Source: Bifidobacterium sp. N4G05
GTDB lineage: Bacteria; Actinomycetota; Actinomycetes; Actinomycetales; Bifidobacteriaceae
Assembly: GCF_002742445.1 (NCBI RefSeq)
Contig: NZ_NJNQ01000003.1
Span: 301,460 to 365,459 of the forward strand
DNA length: 64,000 nucleotides
Direction: 5' to 3'
Made by a program: the position numbers and the translations under genes. Shown one piece after another: positions 1 through 9,100 of this stretch; position 1 is the stretch's first letter, and each line of letters starts with the position of its first letter. The notes beneath the pieces are model-generated. The model was not told where the DNA came from and searched no databases. It saw only the letters and a list, made by a program, of their open reading frames with translations.

Positions 1-252
1 CATATATGTGTTGAAACGGTCCGACAATGATTTTGCGCCGTCATCGGAACGGTCATCGGACTGCACGAAAATCGTTTCACCAGCATCTTGCAGGCGATTG
101 CGAATCTTCCTTTTCAGCGCAACATCGGAAACCTCGCCCAGCCCTTCCGATGTGGTTCGTGGACGATTGCCATTCAACGGATCACCGTTAGGATTGGCAT
201 TATTAGCCGCAAAAACGACTGCGAAATCAATCTTATTTTCCAAAGCTGCCAT
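1..252 (-). CDS. cas7c: Cas7c (Csd2), type I-C Cascade backbone subunit, N-terminal part
   Basis: The reverse strand from the ATG at 252 reads 84 codons to the window edge without a stop. The translation contains NANPNGDPLNGNRPR, then VSDVALKRKIRNRL, the typical N-terminal signature of Csd2/Cas7c proteins. Cas7 subunits polymerise along the crRNA guide and form the backbone of the type I-C interference complex. Their spacing forces every sixth guide base out of the duplex. The gene begins 60 bp after the cas8c stop, so cas5c-cas8c-cas7c is probably one transcript. The remaining C-terminal part, and any cas4, cas1, cas2 and CRISPR array, lie outside the window. The family call is firm; nothing can be said about the rest of the protein. 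Confidence 0.93.
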   Translation of the reverse strand, partial: MAALENKIDFAVVFAANNANPNGDPLNGNRPRTTSEGLGEVSDVALKRKIRNRLQDAGETIFVQSDDRSDDGAKSLSDRFNTYM

Positions 253-312
253 GATAATGACTCCTTAACTTTTTCTTGGATAATTAACGTCGATAACTTC
301 AAAAACTAAACG

Positions 313-2190
313 CTAGTTTTCTTTGCTCTTCTGGGATGCTTCTTGCGCTTTACGCATAGACTCCCTTCGCTGGCATGAATAACCGAGCAGAAAGAGCGGT
401 GAAAGTGCACGGTTATCTTCGAAGTCTCCTTCTTTGAAAAGCGCCATGACCTCATCCACGCTGTTCTGGAACCAAGGCGCGCCATTCGCTGATTTCAGGT
501 AGGGCATCAGTTGCTTCCACAGCGTTCCCCATGTTGCAAACGGCTTTGCGACGAAATTGCTCATGAGCTTAACAGCATTGGTCGGACGGGTGTCACTGAT
601 TCCTTGCTTGTACAGGACGCCGTTTTCAAAGCGGTCCGCGAGTGCCAGCAATCTCCCGTATAAATAGTCGCGGTCATTTCGTGTTGGTTCAAGGTACATG
701 GATATCGTGTCCTCCTGTTTGTTTTGCTTCCTCGCGTCATCAATGTAATGTTTTTTCCATAGGCTGCATGCGATTTCAAAATCTCTTAGCCATGCTCCTG
801 GAGCGTCATATCCCATAGGTTTAGTGACTCTGTGGTATGTGGCGTCCAATATGGAACGGGGAAGCGATTCTCCTCCGAACATGCATTCTATAAGCTGCTT
901 TTTCGTGTTTTTCGCAAAACGTTTATAGGCTTTGCTGCTTCTGTCTGACACGTTGTATGCACAGCTGATGATGTCAGCAAATGGTGGCGCACCTTCATAT
1001 GTGACAAACTTCTTCTTTTCTTTGTCGTATATTTTCAACGGCCATGCTGCATCAACATGCCACTGCAGAATACTTTCGACATATTCGTCTCTCGAAAGTT
1101 CACGATAATACGTAACGCTCAAACGTCCAGACGTCGCCGCATCCAGAATGACGATCATCATTGGATCGGTATGCTTTTTGAGTTTGTTAGCATTGCCATA
1201 TCCGCGCAGTACCTTCGAAAAAACTTTTGCGTATTGAAAGTTTGTTGCGGTCAGCGCATCTGCAACATCGTTGCGTGGAGTTTCCGGCTCGACTACAGCC
1301 GATGAGAACAAAGAGCCAAAATCATAAGAGCCTTCCTGCGGGTCGAGTTTCGGCTTTTCGTTGGGGTTTTTCACCGAGCAGATGACTATAGCCTGAGTAT
1401 CGGTAATCGTTCCATGATTATTGACCAACCATTGCAGCGTCGAATGTATCTTCTGCGATGTTTCACCATCGACTTGCAAAGCTTCTTCTTTGGAAGCAAA
1501 GCGCCCTCGATAGGTAAAATTCGATGAATCGTTCGCCGATAACAGTTTGGCATTGCCATTGACACTGACAATTTTCTTAGGGAAGTTCAAGATCGGAGTA
1601 TATAGGTCCTCTCCAAACATATCCTTTCCTATTTTCTGACGATCATGTCGTAAATAGGAAATCCATTGTGCCTGTATATCGGGATCATTCGAGACATCTG
1701 AGTTTTGCAGCCCAATTTCAACTTCGAAGCAAACGCCTGCTTTTCGGTCTTTTTCGGTTATTTCCACATTGAACCGAGCGGCTTCTTCGCTGATGCTGTG
1801 TTCCGAAACGCATCGATAGATGGCATTGAGTTTGACGTTATCACCCTTCCAAGCGGCAAGCTGCTCCAAATACATGGAGGTTTTCTTCTCGTCGAAATGC
1901 AAATCGAGATATTGGAGTTGATCAAACAGAGGATGCGGCACCGGCTTGCTGGTACGTCCCATGGAACTTTCTGTGCACGGGATGACAATCGTTTGTTTTT
2001 CCCTCAGAAGCCGTAGTATCTCACCATTCCCGTTTACCCCTAGCGTCAATAGTGTCGGAAGTGTCGTATGCCCCGGAGGAATCAAGGCTTTCCTAATGTC
2101 AAGCGTAGAACCGTCGCCACTTCTCGGAATTTTTCCGGCGGCGTTGTGCACAGATTCGTTGATAAGCAACAGATTGTTCGACAGGCTCAT
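313..2190 (-). CDS. cas8c: Cas8c (Csd1), type I-C Cascade large subunit
   Basis: This encodes a protein of about 625 residues, a normal size for Csd1/Cas8c. The family's large subunit recognises the PAM and helps to open target DNA. The gene sits between cas5c and cas7c in the canonical I-C order. The first possible start is a GTG at 2193, directly after the cas5c TGA. The ATG at 2190 is preferred because an AGGAG sequence inside the end of cas5c lies about six bases upstream. The genes are effectively contiguous, which suggests translational coupling. Recognisable stretches include GRLSVTYYRELSRDEYVESI and a C-terminal PLFLLGYSCQRRESMRK, typical of the Csd1 C-terminal end. No frameshift or truncation is visible. 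Confidence 0.93.
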   Translation of the reverse strand: MSLSNNLLLINESVHNAAGKIPRSGDGSTLDIRKALIPPGHTTLPTLLTLGVNGNGEILRLLREKQTIVIPCTESSMGRTSKPVPHPLFDQLQYLDLHFDEKKTSMYLEQLAAWKGDNVKLNAIYRCVSEHSISEEAARFNVEITEKDRKAGVCFEVEIGLQNSDVSNDPDIQAQWISYLRHDRQKIGKDMFGEDLYTPILNFPKKIVSVNGNAKLLSANDSSNFTYRGRFASKEEALQVDGETSQKIHSTLQWLVNNHGTITDTQAIVICSVKNPNEKPKLDPQEGSYDFGSLFSSAVVEPETPRNDVADALTATNFQYAKVFSKVLRGYGNANKLKKHTDPMMIVILDAATSGRLSVTYYRELSRDEYVESILQWHVDAAWPLKIYDKEKKKFVTYEGAPPFADIISCAYNVSDRSSKAYKRFAKNTKKQLIECMFGGESLPRSILDATYHRVTKPMGYDAPGAWLRDFEIACSLWKKHYIDDARKQNKQEDTISMYLEPTRNDRDYLYGRLLALADRFENGVLYKQGISDTRPTNAVKLMSNFVAKPFATWGTLWKQLMPYLKSANGAPWFQNSVDEVMALFKEGDFEDNRALSPLFLLGYSCQRRESMRKAQEASQKSKEN

Positions 2191-2193
2191 CAC

Positions 2194-2901
2194 TCACTCC
2201 TCTCCCACCGGCTGCAGATTGCTCCCCAAAGCGAATTCCTTAACACTCTGGTTTTTCCTGATAATTCGTCCATCCAATTTCGTGGATTCCGGACGCTCAA
2301 ATTCGATGATGCCGTCGGACATAACAGGCGACCAGAATCGGGCGATAAAATCGTGGTCCTCGTTTTCATCCGGATACGTGAATCCATGGAACATGTATCC
2401 CATATTCCACTCGCCATAACCGTCATAAAACCCTTCGCCAGATCCGAACTCACATGGTTCCACATACCCCTGGCACTCGCGCGTCCCCAAGAATATGTCT
2501 CGGCGACCGCCTTTCTGAACGGATCTCAAGGCGATATTATGATGTTTGTTTTCGTCGCGGTCAGCGACAAGATCTTCACGCTGATCATTCCATTCGAAAT
2601 GAGCCAAAACCTGATAACGCACGTCTTTGAGATATGTGTAGTACGAAAGATCATTGCCACCGCTCATTTTGATGGGTCGAATTCCCTTTCCTTCAGTCTG
2701 AACTCTGTTCATCACACGAACAGCGTCAATAACCCACATAAAAGTTGGCTTCCAATAGATGCTTTCCGTAATGCCTTTCAAAGCTTGGTACGTTGGCACC
2801 TGATACGAAAATTTCTCACCCCCAACACGTGTTGCCGCTTCCGAGAACAACGCATATCTGCCTGATACCTCATATTCAATTGAGTTGCGATGTCGTTGCA
2901 T
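2194..2901 (-). CDS. cas5c: Cas5c (Csd5), crRNA-processing and handle-binding Cascade subunit
   Basis: A 235-residue protein with the Cas5c hallmark [19 protein letters not shown] followed by [19 protein letters not shown]. In type I-C systems there is no Cas6. Cas5c cleaves the repeat at the base of its hairpin and keeps the resulting 11-nt 5' handle. The start codon at 2901 is preceded by GAAGGAG with good spacing. It heads the cas5c-cas8c-cas7c unit and has its own promoter: on the minus strand TATATT (2942-2947) is a strong -10 and TGTACA (2965-2970) a fair -35, spaced by 17 bp. That promoter is the predicted target of the guide-like RNA described at 3039-3130. Confidence 0.94.
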   Translation of the reverse strand: MQRHRNSIEYEVSGRYALFSEAATRVGGEKFSYQVPTYQALKGITESIYWKPTFMWVIDAVRVMNRVQTEGKGIRPIKMSGGNDLSYYTYLKDVRYQVLAHFEWNDQREDLVADRDENKHHNIALRSVQKGGRRDIFLGTRECQGYVEPCEFGSGEGFYDGYGEWNMGYMFHGFTYPDENEDHDFIARFWSPVMSDGIIEFERPESTKLDGRIIRKNQSVKEFALGSNLQPVGEE

Positions 2902-2941
2902 ATAACTCCTTCGTTAATCGTTCCCTCAACCAGTCACTGTC

Positions 2942-2975
2942 AATATAGCACATTTTACGCTTGTTGTACATAGAA
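2942..2975 (-). promoter_or_regulatory. cas5c operon promoter with embedded TTC-flanked protospacer
   Basis: On the minus strand, -10 TATATT is at 2942-2947 and -35 TGTACA at 2965-2970 with a 17-bp spacer, about 40 bp upstream of the cas5c ATG. The minus-strand sequence starting at 2972 (TATGTACAACAAGCGTA) matches 16 of 17 bases with the sequence that follows the solitary CRISPR-like repeat at 3068. The three bases just 5' of it (2975-2973) read TTC, the known type I-C PAM. The protospacer therefore covers the -35 and reaches into the spacer region. The promoter elements were read by eye and the repression is an inference. Confidence 0.75.
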
Positions 2976-3018
2976 CTCTTTGAGTGTTTCTCAATCAACA
3001 ATCAACCAGTTATTCTTG

Positions 3019-3130
3019 TATAAGTGGGTTTTCCTACTGTCGCCACATTCATGGCGTGGATTGAAAATATGTACAACATGCGTATTTACCAAACGAAACT
3101 CTCCTGCAGATTCCCATCGATCTGCAGGAG
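3019..3130 (+). ncRNA. predicted Cas-regulating (CreR/CreA-like) guide RNA with a degenerate I-C repeat
   Basis: A single degenerate type I-C repeat lies at 3039-3067. It keeps the GTCGC start, a short stem (CGCCA at 3041-3045 with TGGCG at 3052-3056) and the conserved 3' part GCGTGGATTGAAAA. Cas5c-type cleavage below the stem would leave an 11-nt handle (3057-3067), so the guide would begin at 3068. Guide bases 1-11 and 13-17 match the cas5c promoter next to a TTC PAM. A 33-nt guide ends at 3100, and a perfect 11-bp hairpin occupies 3101-3130. A candidate plus-strand promoter is TCAACA (2995-3000), 18 bp, TATAAG (3019-3024), which would start transcription about eight bases before the repeat. 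Cas-regulating RNAs of this design are known from other type I systems. The function here is inferred. Confidence 0.75.
3101..3130. terminator. perfect 11-bp hairpin between the guide RNA and the cas3 3' end
   Basis: CTCCTGCAGAT (3101-3111) is the exact reverse complement of ATCTGCAGGAG (3120-3130), with an 8-nt loop. It lies 14 bp downstream of the cas3 stop (minus strand), where it is followed by GTTTCGTTT, a weak U tract. It also lies exactly at the 3' end of the predicted guide on the plus strand. It may terminate both transcripts, or it may stand in for the second repeat hairpin of the mini-crRNA. Confidence 0.6.
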
Positions 3131-3143
3131 AACCACTGCCCTT

Positions 3144-5561
3144 TCATATCATCAACAGAGACATGTCCGTCTCTGTCACCACGCCATATTCGCCTTTGTA
3201 ATAATCTCCATTCAGAACGCAAATATCGAAATCCTCGTTAGCGATGGAAATCGCATGTTTTTCGTTCAAAATCTTGTATTCGTAATCGAAAAGGGAAACC
3301 GTGTATTCCTGTAGCCGCCGCAGAATCGCAATCTTCTCCCTCAACTCACCGTGGCCCAACATATCCAGTAATTCCATCGCATTGCCATAGGGAACCACAA
3401 CATTGTGCGTGATTTTCGGAATCACACGATATTCATTGCCGACCGTTTTGAACGCCTGGGCAAAAAACGGATTGTATCTCTCCCCCATCGTATTGTTCTC
3501 GAATTGCTTACGTTGGCTTTCGTTGTATGCCAGCAACTCATAAATCGTTTTTCCAGCGTTTTCCTTTTTCCAAAGCGGACCATCCAGCAAACTATTGCCG
3601 CCATATCGATCCTCACTTTGAAGCAGCATGCCATAAAACTCATTGAGCATGCCAGTAGAAAGCAGATCAGCATCAGGATGCTCACCCATAATCTGCAAAG
3701 TGAGCTTTTTGCCTCTGTGAATCTCTGGAAGATAGTCCTTGAACCTTTCCTCACCTTGCAACGGATAGACATACACATCCTTGATTTCTTTCGATTCACC
3801 ATTCCTGTTGCACCTGCCAGCCGCTTGCATAATGCTATCCAGACCAGCCATCGCCCTGACTACGCATGCGAACGAAAGGTCCACTCCCGCTTCGATAAGC
3901 TGAGTGCTTACGCAAATCACCGGCTTGGAATCATGAGGATCAGTTAACACCTTTATTCTCGCTAACTGGTCTGCCCTATGTTTGCCACACATGGCAGTAC
4001 TCAAATGAATCAACTCAAACTGCCCGCCAGCATTGAGCTCTTGCAAACACTGATACATTTTGCGCGCTTCACTCTTCGTGTTGACGATAGACAGGCAATT
4101 GCCGTTCCGAAGTGCCTGCTCATATATGATGTTCGCAAGTTCCTCGCAACTCTTGCTTTCCTGTGAAGCAATAATCCGGGTACGCTTGAGCTTCTCTTCG
4201 TAACCATCAGTATTGTCGATAAGATCAGGCTCGTCTGACAGACGCAGATTCTTTCGCGCCGTTCGTTCCAATAAAGGCTGCGTAGCTGAGCACAGCAGAA
4301 TAGTCGAGTCCAATATCGTCGAAAGAAAACTCACAACTTCATTAAACGGATTGATGATATTCAACGGAAGCGACTGAATCTCATCAAAAATGATGACGCT
4401 ATTGGCCATGTTGTGGAATTTACGAAGTTTCGTACCACGCGCCGACATAACCGTTTCCAAGAATTCGACCATCGTAGTCACGATGATCGGATTATCCCAA
4501 CGTTCAGACGCCAGTTTACGTTGACGTTCCTTCGCATCCTCTTCCTCACTTGTGCCGATAGATCCCGTGTTATCGGAATTCTGAAGGCCCGCGGTGGAGT
4601 AATGCTCCAACACAATATTGCTGTCAGCATCCAGACCAAGCATATTCCGGAATGTTGCCACGGTCTGTGACGTAATAGACAAGTACGGAATCACATAAAT
4701 GATTCGTCTTTTCCCTGTTTCCAAAGCATGATGCAAGGCGAAATTCAACGAAGCCAACGTTTTACCGCCTCCGGTCGGAACCGACAATCGGTAAATCCCT
4801 GTCTCCCTGCTCCCAGCTTGACGGCACTGTTCCGTAATCTGTTGACGGATTTTATTGATTTCGGATGTCGAATCGAATGATTTCATGCTTTCGTCAAGAC
4901 GGCGAATCAGTTCCGACCAATCCGCCTTGATCGGATGATATTGCTCTTTCGTCTCAAAATAAGCCGTATCTGTTCTATCGGCATCAATCAAACGAGAATA
5001 AACGTATTTAACTAGTAATCCCGAGTAGAAATAACGACTATCTTTCGACAATTTCAGCGATTTAGTTCGTCCTGCAAAATCGAAAACATCTTTTTCGGCC
5101 TGCTGGAAGGTGTCTTGCAAGTCGAGGTCCAAATCATGTAGCCCCTGTTTGATCTCCCCATACGCATATTTAGGATTCTGTTTATCTGCTTCCGTAAAAC
5201 CTGTGAGAAAAGCCTCATCACCGATTTCATTGATGCAATCAGGAAGCTCTCCATGATGTTTTGCAATAACAAGTTCAAGAATCTCTTTCACGATTTCCGC
5301 TGCCGAATTCGAAATCGGCAGGTCATTGACGACGAACGCACCCTGCCTCGCATGAGGAATCTCACCACGACGTCCCTTGCCTGATATCAGATACGTTTGA
5401 AACTGTTGCGCGACCTTTCCAACATCATGCAGGAGCGCCGCCATTCGCGGAATCTGAGAAAACTCCGATTCATAGCTTTCCGCTAAGTCACCCGCATTGT
5501 GAAGATGGTCACGCAACGTCTGCACACCGCCATCCGCGTCCTTGTGCGCCAGCAAAGTCAT
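3144..5561 (-). CDS. cas3: Cas3, type I-C HD nuclease-helicase
   Basis: An 805-residue protein with an N-terminal HD nuclease domain (AALLHDVGKVAQQF near residue 40) followed by a superfamily 2 helicase. Walker A is SVPTGGGKTLASLNFAL, the DEAD-like box is IIFDEIQSLP, and the C-terminal helicase half carries VSTQLIEAGVDLSF and MQAAGRCNRNGE. Cas3 is recruited by target-bound Cascade to nick and degrade DNA. The open frame extends to a TTG at 5588. The ATG at 5561 is chosen because it has AAGGAG eight bases upstream. It is transcribed separately from cas5c, with a 242-bp gap in between that holds the predicted guide RNA. All catalytic motifs appear intact. Confidence 0.95.
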   Translation of the reverse strand: MTLLAHKDADGGVQTLRDHLHNAGDLAESYESEFSQIPRMAALLHDVGKVAQQFQTYLISGKGRRGEIPHARQGAFVVNDLPISNSAAEIVKEILELVIAKHHGELPDCINEIGDEAFLTGFTEADKQNPKYAYGEIKQGLHDLDLDLQDTFQQAEKDVFDFAGRTKSLKLSKDSRYFYSGLLVKYVYSRLIDADRTDTAYFETKEQYHPIKADWSELIRRLDESMKSFDSTSEINKIRQQITEQCRQAGSRETGIYRLSVPTGGGKTLASLNFALHHALETGKRRIIYVIPYLSITSQTVATFRNMLGLDADSNIVLEHYSTAGLQNSDNTGSIGTSEEEDAKERQRKLASERWDNPIIVTTMVEFLETVMSARGTKLRKFHNMANSVIIFDEIQSLPLNIINPFNEVVSFLSTILDSTILLCSATQPLLERTARKNLRLSDEPDLIDNTDGYEEKLKRTRIIASQESKSCEELANIIYEQALRNGNCLSIVNTKSEARKMYQCLQELNAGGQFELIHLSTAMCGKHRADQLARIKVLTDPHDSKPVICVSTQLIEAGVDLSFACVVRAMAGLDSIMQAAGRCNRNGESKEIKDVYVYPLQGEERFKDYLPEIHRGKKLTLQIMGEHPDADLLSTGMLNEFYGMLLQSEDRYGGNSLLDGPLWKKENAGKTIYELLAYNESQRKQFENNTMGERYNPFFAQAFKTVGNEYRVIPKITHNVVVPYGNAMELLDMLGHGELREKIAILRRLQEYTVSLFDYEYKILNEKHAISIANEDFDICVLNGDYYKGEYGVVTETDMSLLMI

Positions 5562-6132
5562 AATCTGCTCCTTCACAGATATGTTCAAGCACCCCTACAT
5601 TACCATAGCGTTACAGTTCTCACGAGCATTGCAACGAGGTTCGGCATATAGAGGCAGAAGACTTTCAAGTGGAATAATCCGCATATACGCATACTCATTG
5701 GTATACCTATTCATATCTTTCCATTTTCAATTCCAAATGGAAAGATATGAATATTTTTGCGTTAGCTACACTTAATCGAATAAGTGTAGCTAAATTCCGC
5801 GTTAGCCACATTTATTCGCACATAGAAAAAGCCGGACAGCGGATTCTTGGAATCCACCCACTTGGGCGAACCCGTTGAATCCGCCGTCCGGCGGCGCGAC
5901 TGCTTCTCAAGAATGTGTGCTTGACTCACATGGATGGTACTGAGAACCATTCGCTTAACGATCTGTTTCCGTGCGCGCCAACCGCGTAAGGAACGCGGCT
6001 GCGCGGCACGGACACAAATCAAGTCTTGAGTGGACTCGAGCCGCGGTGGGCAACGCCACGGCGGCTCGAAAGCCAAGGGATTACTCTAGCCGCAGCTTGG
6101 AATAATCACAAGCCGACCGAGCTTCGTTCAGT
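5562..6132. other. gene-free hairpin-rich region between cas3 and ileS
   Basis: I find no credible gene in this 570-bp stretch. It holds at least five inverted repeats. 5708-5726/5735-5753 is a perfect 19-bp stem with an 8-nt loop. 5762-5774/5781-5793 is a perfect 13-bp stem. 5831-5846/5877-5892 is a 16-bp stem with one G.T-type mismatch. 5968-6012 is a GC-rich bulged stem. 6037-6049/6056-6068 is a 13-bp stem with one mismatch. The last is about 65 bp beyond the ileS stop and could end ileS transcription, although it has no U tract. The 5' end of cas3 transcription must also lie here; no convincing promoter was found. Confidence 0.6.
5708..5819. repeat. two adjacent palindromes plus a direct half-copy
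   Basis: The first palindrome (arms 5708-5726 and 5735-5753, perfect 19 bp) is AT-rich. The second (arms TTAGCTACACTTA at 5762-5774 and TAAGTGTAGCTAA at 5781-5793) follows after 8 bp. A diverged copy of the left half, GCGTTAGCCACATTTATTCG, begins at 5799, exactly 40 bp after GCGTTAGCTACACTTAATCG at 5759. Together they look like a small repeat array or the remnant of a mobile or integration site upstream of the cas genes. No coding potential is seen. Confidence 0.6.
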
Positions 6133-9100
6133 TCAGGCCTTGGCGACCTCGACGTTCAGCTCATCGCCGGCAGTCACTTCGAAGGAAGTGGCGAGCGTCT
6201 CGGAGGAGACAAGTTCCTTGAACTGTTCGACCTTGGCCACGTCTTCGGCGGGCACAACGAGCTTCAGTGCGATACGGTCGGAGATCTGCAGATCGGCGGC
6301 CTTGCGGGCGTCCTGCACGGCGCGGATCACGTCGCGGGCATAGCCTTCTGCGATCAGATCGTCGTTCAGCTCGGTGTCGAGGATCACGAAGCCACCGGTC
6401 GGCAGTGCAGCACTTACAGAGTTGGCGGCCTCTTCGGCGTTCTTCTCCTCCACGCTGTTAATCAGCTCATATTCGCCTTCCTCAAGCACGATCTCACCGT
6501 TCGGAGTCTCACATACCGGAGCGCCTTCGGCGTTCACATGCCATGCGCCGGACTTGGAAGCCTTGATGGCGAACTGCACGTCCTTGCGCAGGCGCTTGCC
6601 TGCCACGCGAGCGTTCACACGCAGCTCGTTGATGATCTTCAAGCCTTGGGCTTCGGCATCTTCAAGCGTGCACAATTCAACGTTCTTCACGTTCAGTTCG
6701 GATTTCAGAATCTCGTCGTATGCGGCCACGGCGGTAGTGTTTTCCACCACAACGGTCAGCTTGGACAGCGGCTGGCGCACGCGAATCTGCTTCGTCTTAC
6801 GCATAGACAGGGTGCCAGACACGACCTCGCGCACCTTCTCCATCGCATCAACCAGAGCCGGATCGTCAACAAGCACGCGGCCCAGTTCTGTTGCCTCTCC
6901 GGTCTGCTCGTCGGCAAGGAATGGCCAGTCGGCCAGATGCACGGATTCACCACCGGTCAGGCCACGCCACACGGCTTCCGCTTCCATCGGAGCAAGCGGT
7001 GCGATCACGCGCATGAATGCTTCAAGCACGGTGTACAGCGTGTTGAACGCGTTCGCATCCTCGTTCCAGAAACGGTCACGATTGTTGCGGATGTACCAGT
7101 TGGTGAGCATGTCGATGAAATCGGACACGGCTTCACATGCATCGGAAATCAGGAAGTCATCCAGCGAATGCTGCGTCTTCTCGATCAGTCGGCGGGTACG
7201 TGCCAGCAGATAACGGTCCATTTCCGGCAGTGCGGCAACCTCATCGGCACGCAGCGCACGAGCATCGAAACCAGCACCATTATTAGCAGCGTTCGCATAC
7301 AGGGTGAAGAAGTAGTACGAGCTCCACACCGGCAGCATGACCTGGCGAACGGTGTCACGAATGCCATCGGCGGTCACGATCAGATTGCCGCCGCGCAGAA
7401 TCGGCGAGCTCATGAGGAACCAACGCATGGCGTCGGAACCGAAATCGTTGAACACACCGTTCACGTCCGGATAGTTACGCAGATGCTTCGACATCTTCTG
7501 GCCGTCGGAGCCAAGCACGATGCCGTGGCAGATCACGTTCTTGAATGCCGGCTTGTCGAACAGGGCGGTCGCCATGATGTGCTGCACGTAGAACCAGCCA
7601 CGGGTCTGGCCGATGTATTCCACAATGTAATCACACGGGAAATGCTGTTCGAAGGTTTCCTTGTTTTCGAACGGGTAATGGTACTGGGCGAAGCTCATGG
7701 AACCGGATTCGAACCAGCAGTCCATCACGTCGCTGATGCGGTGCATATGGCTCTTGCCGGTCGGATCGTCCGGGTTGACGCGCGTCAGCTCATCAATGTA
7801 CGGGCGGTGCATGTTGACATTGCCCTCATGGTCGCGCGGATAGTCACCGAAGTCGGCCTTCAGCTCCTCCAACGAACCGTACACGTCCACGCGTGGATAC
7901 TTAGGATCATCGGACACCCACACCGGAATCGGGGAACCCCAGAAACGGTTACGGGAAATGGACCAGTCACGTGCGTTGGCGAGCCATTTACCGAACTGGC
8001 CGTCCTTCACATTGCCCGGAATCCAGTTGATCTGCTGATTCAGTTCGAGCAGACGGTCCTTGATCTTGGTGACAGACACGAACCAGGAGCTCACCGGCTT
8101 GTAGATCAGCGGAGTGGCGCAACGCCAGCAGTGCGGGTAGGAGTGCACGTAGCTCTTCTCCTGGAAAAGGATCGCGCGCTGATCTTCCGGAATGCGCTCC
8201 AACGGGCCGTCGCCGGCACGCAGGTTACGCAGGATCGGCTTGTTCGCATCGAACACATACATGCCCTCGTAATCCGGGCACAGCGAAGTGAACTTGCAGC
8301 CCGCGTCGAGCACATCAACGCTCTTGATGCCCTTGGCGTTGAGCGTATTCATATCGTCTTCACCGTACGGAGCCTGATGCACGAGGCCGGTACCTTCAAC
8401 GGTGTCGACATAGTCGGCGGTGAAGATCTGATAGCCTTCCGGACCCGGAACCTTGCCTTCGACGGCGTTCTCGTCGCCTGCGAAGTACGGGAACACCGGG
8501 TAGTAGCGCCAGCCTTCCATTTCGGCACCCTTGAGTTCGCGCACGATCTCATAGTTCTCGCCGAGTTCCTTGGCGTAAGAACCGAGCAGCGGCTTGCCCA
8601 GATAGAACTTCTTGCCAGCGAACTTGCCTTCGGTCGGACGCACTTCCACATAGTCGATGTCTGCGCCGACCACAATAGCAAAGTTGGTGGGAACGGTCCA
8701 CGGCGTAGTGGTCCAGAACACCGCGTAGGCGTCTTCCTCATCGCGCAGCTTCACGGCCACGGACACGGTGGTGTCTTGACGATCCTGATACACGTCGGCA
8801 TCCATGCGCAGCTCATGCGCGGAAAGCGGCGTCTGATCCTTCGGGCAGTACGGCAGCACGCGGTAGCCCTGATATGCGAGGCCCTTGTCGTACAGCTGCT
8901 TGAACGCCCACATCACGGATTCCATGTATGGAATGTTCAGCGTCTTATAGCCATGCTCGAAATCGACCCAACGTGCCTGACGGTGCACGTAGTCCTTCCA
9001 CTCGTTGGTGTACTTGAGCACGGAGGCACGGCAGGCATCATTGAACTTGTCGATGCCCATTTCCTTGACCTGATCGACCGAATCGATGCCCAGTTCCTTC

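Noticed and set aside
5762..6076. 104-codon ORF in the hairpin region next to ileS
   Set aside because: It runs through several inverted repeats, lacks a ribosome-binding site and has no protein-like pattern.
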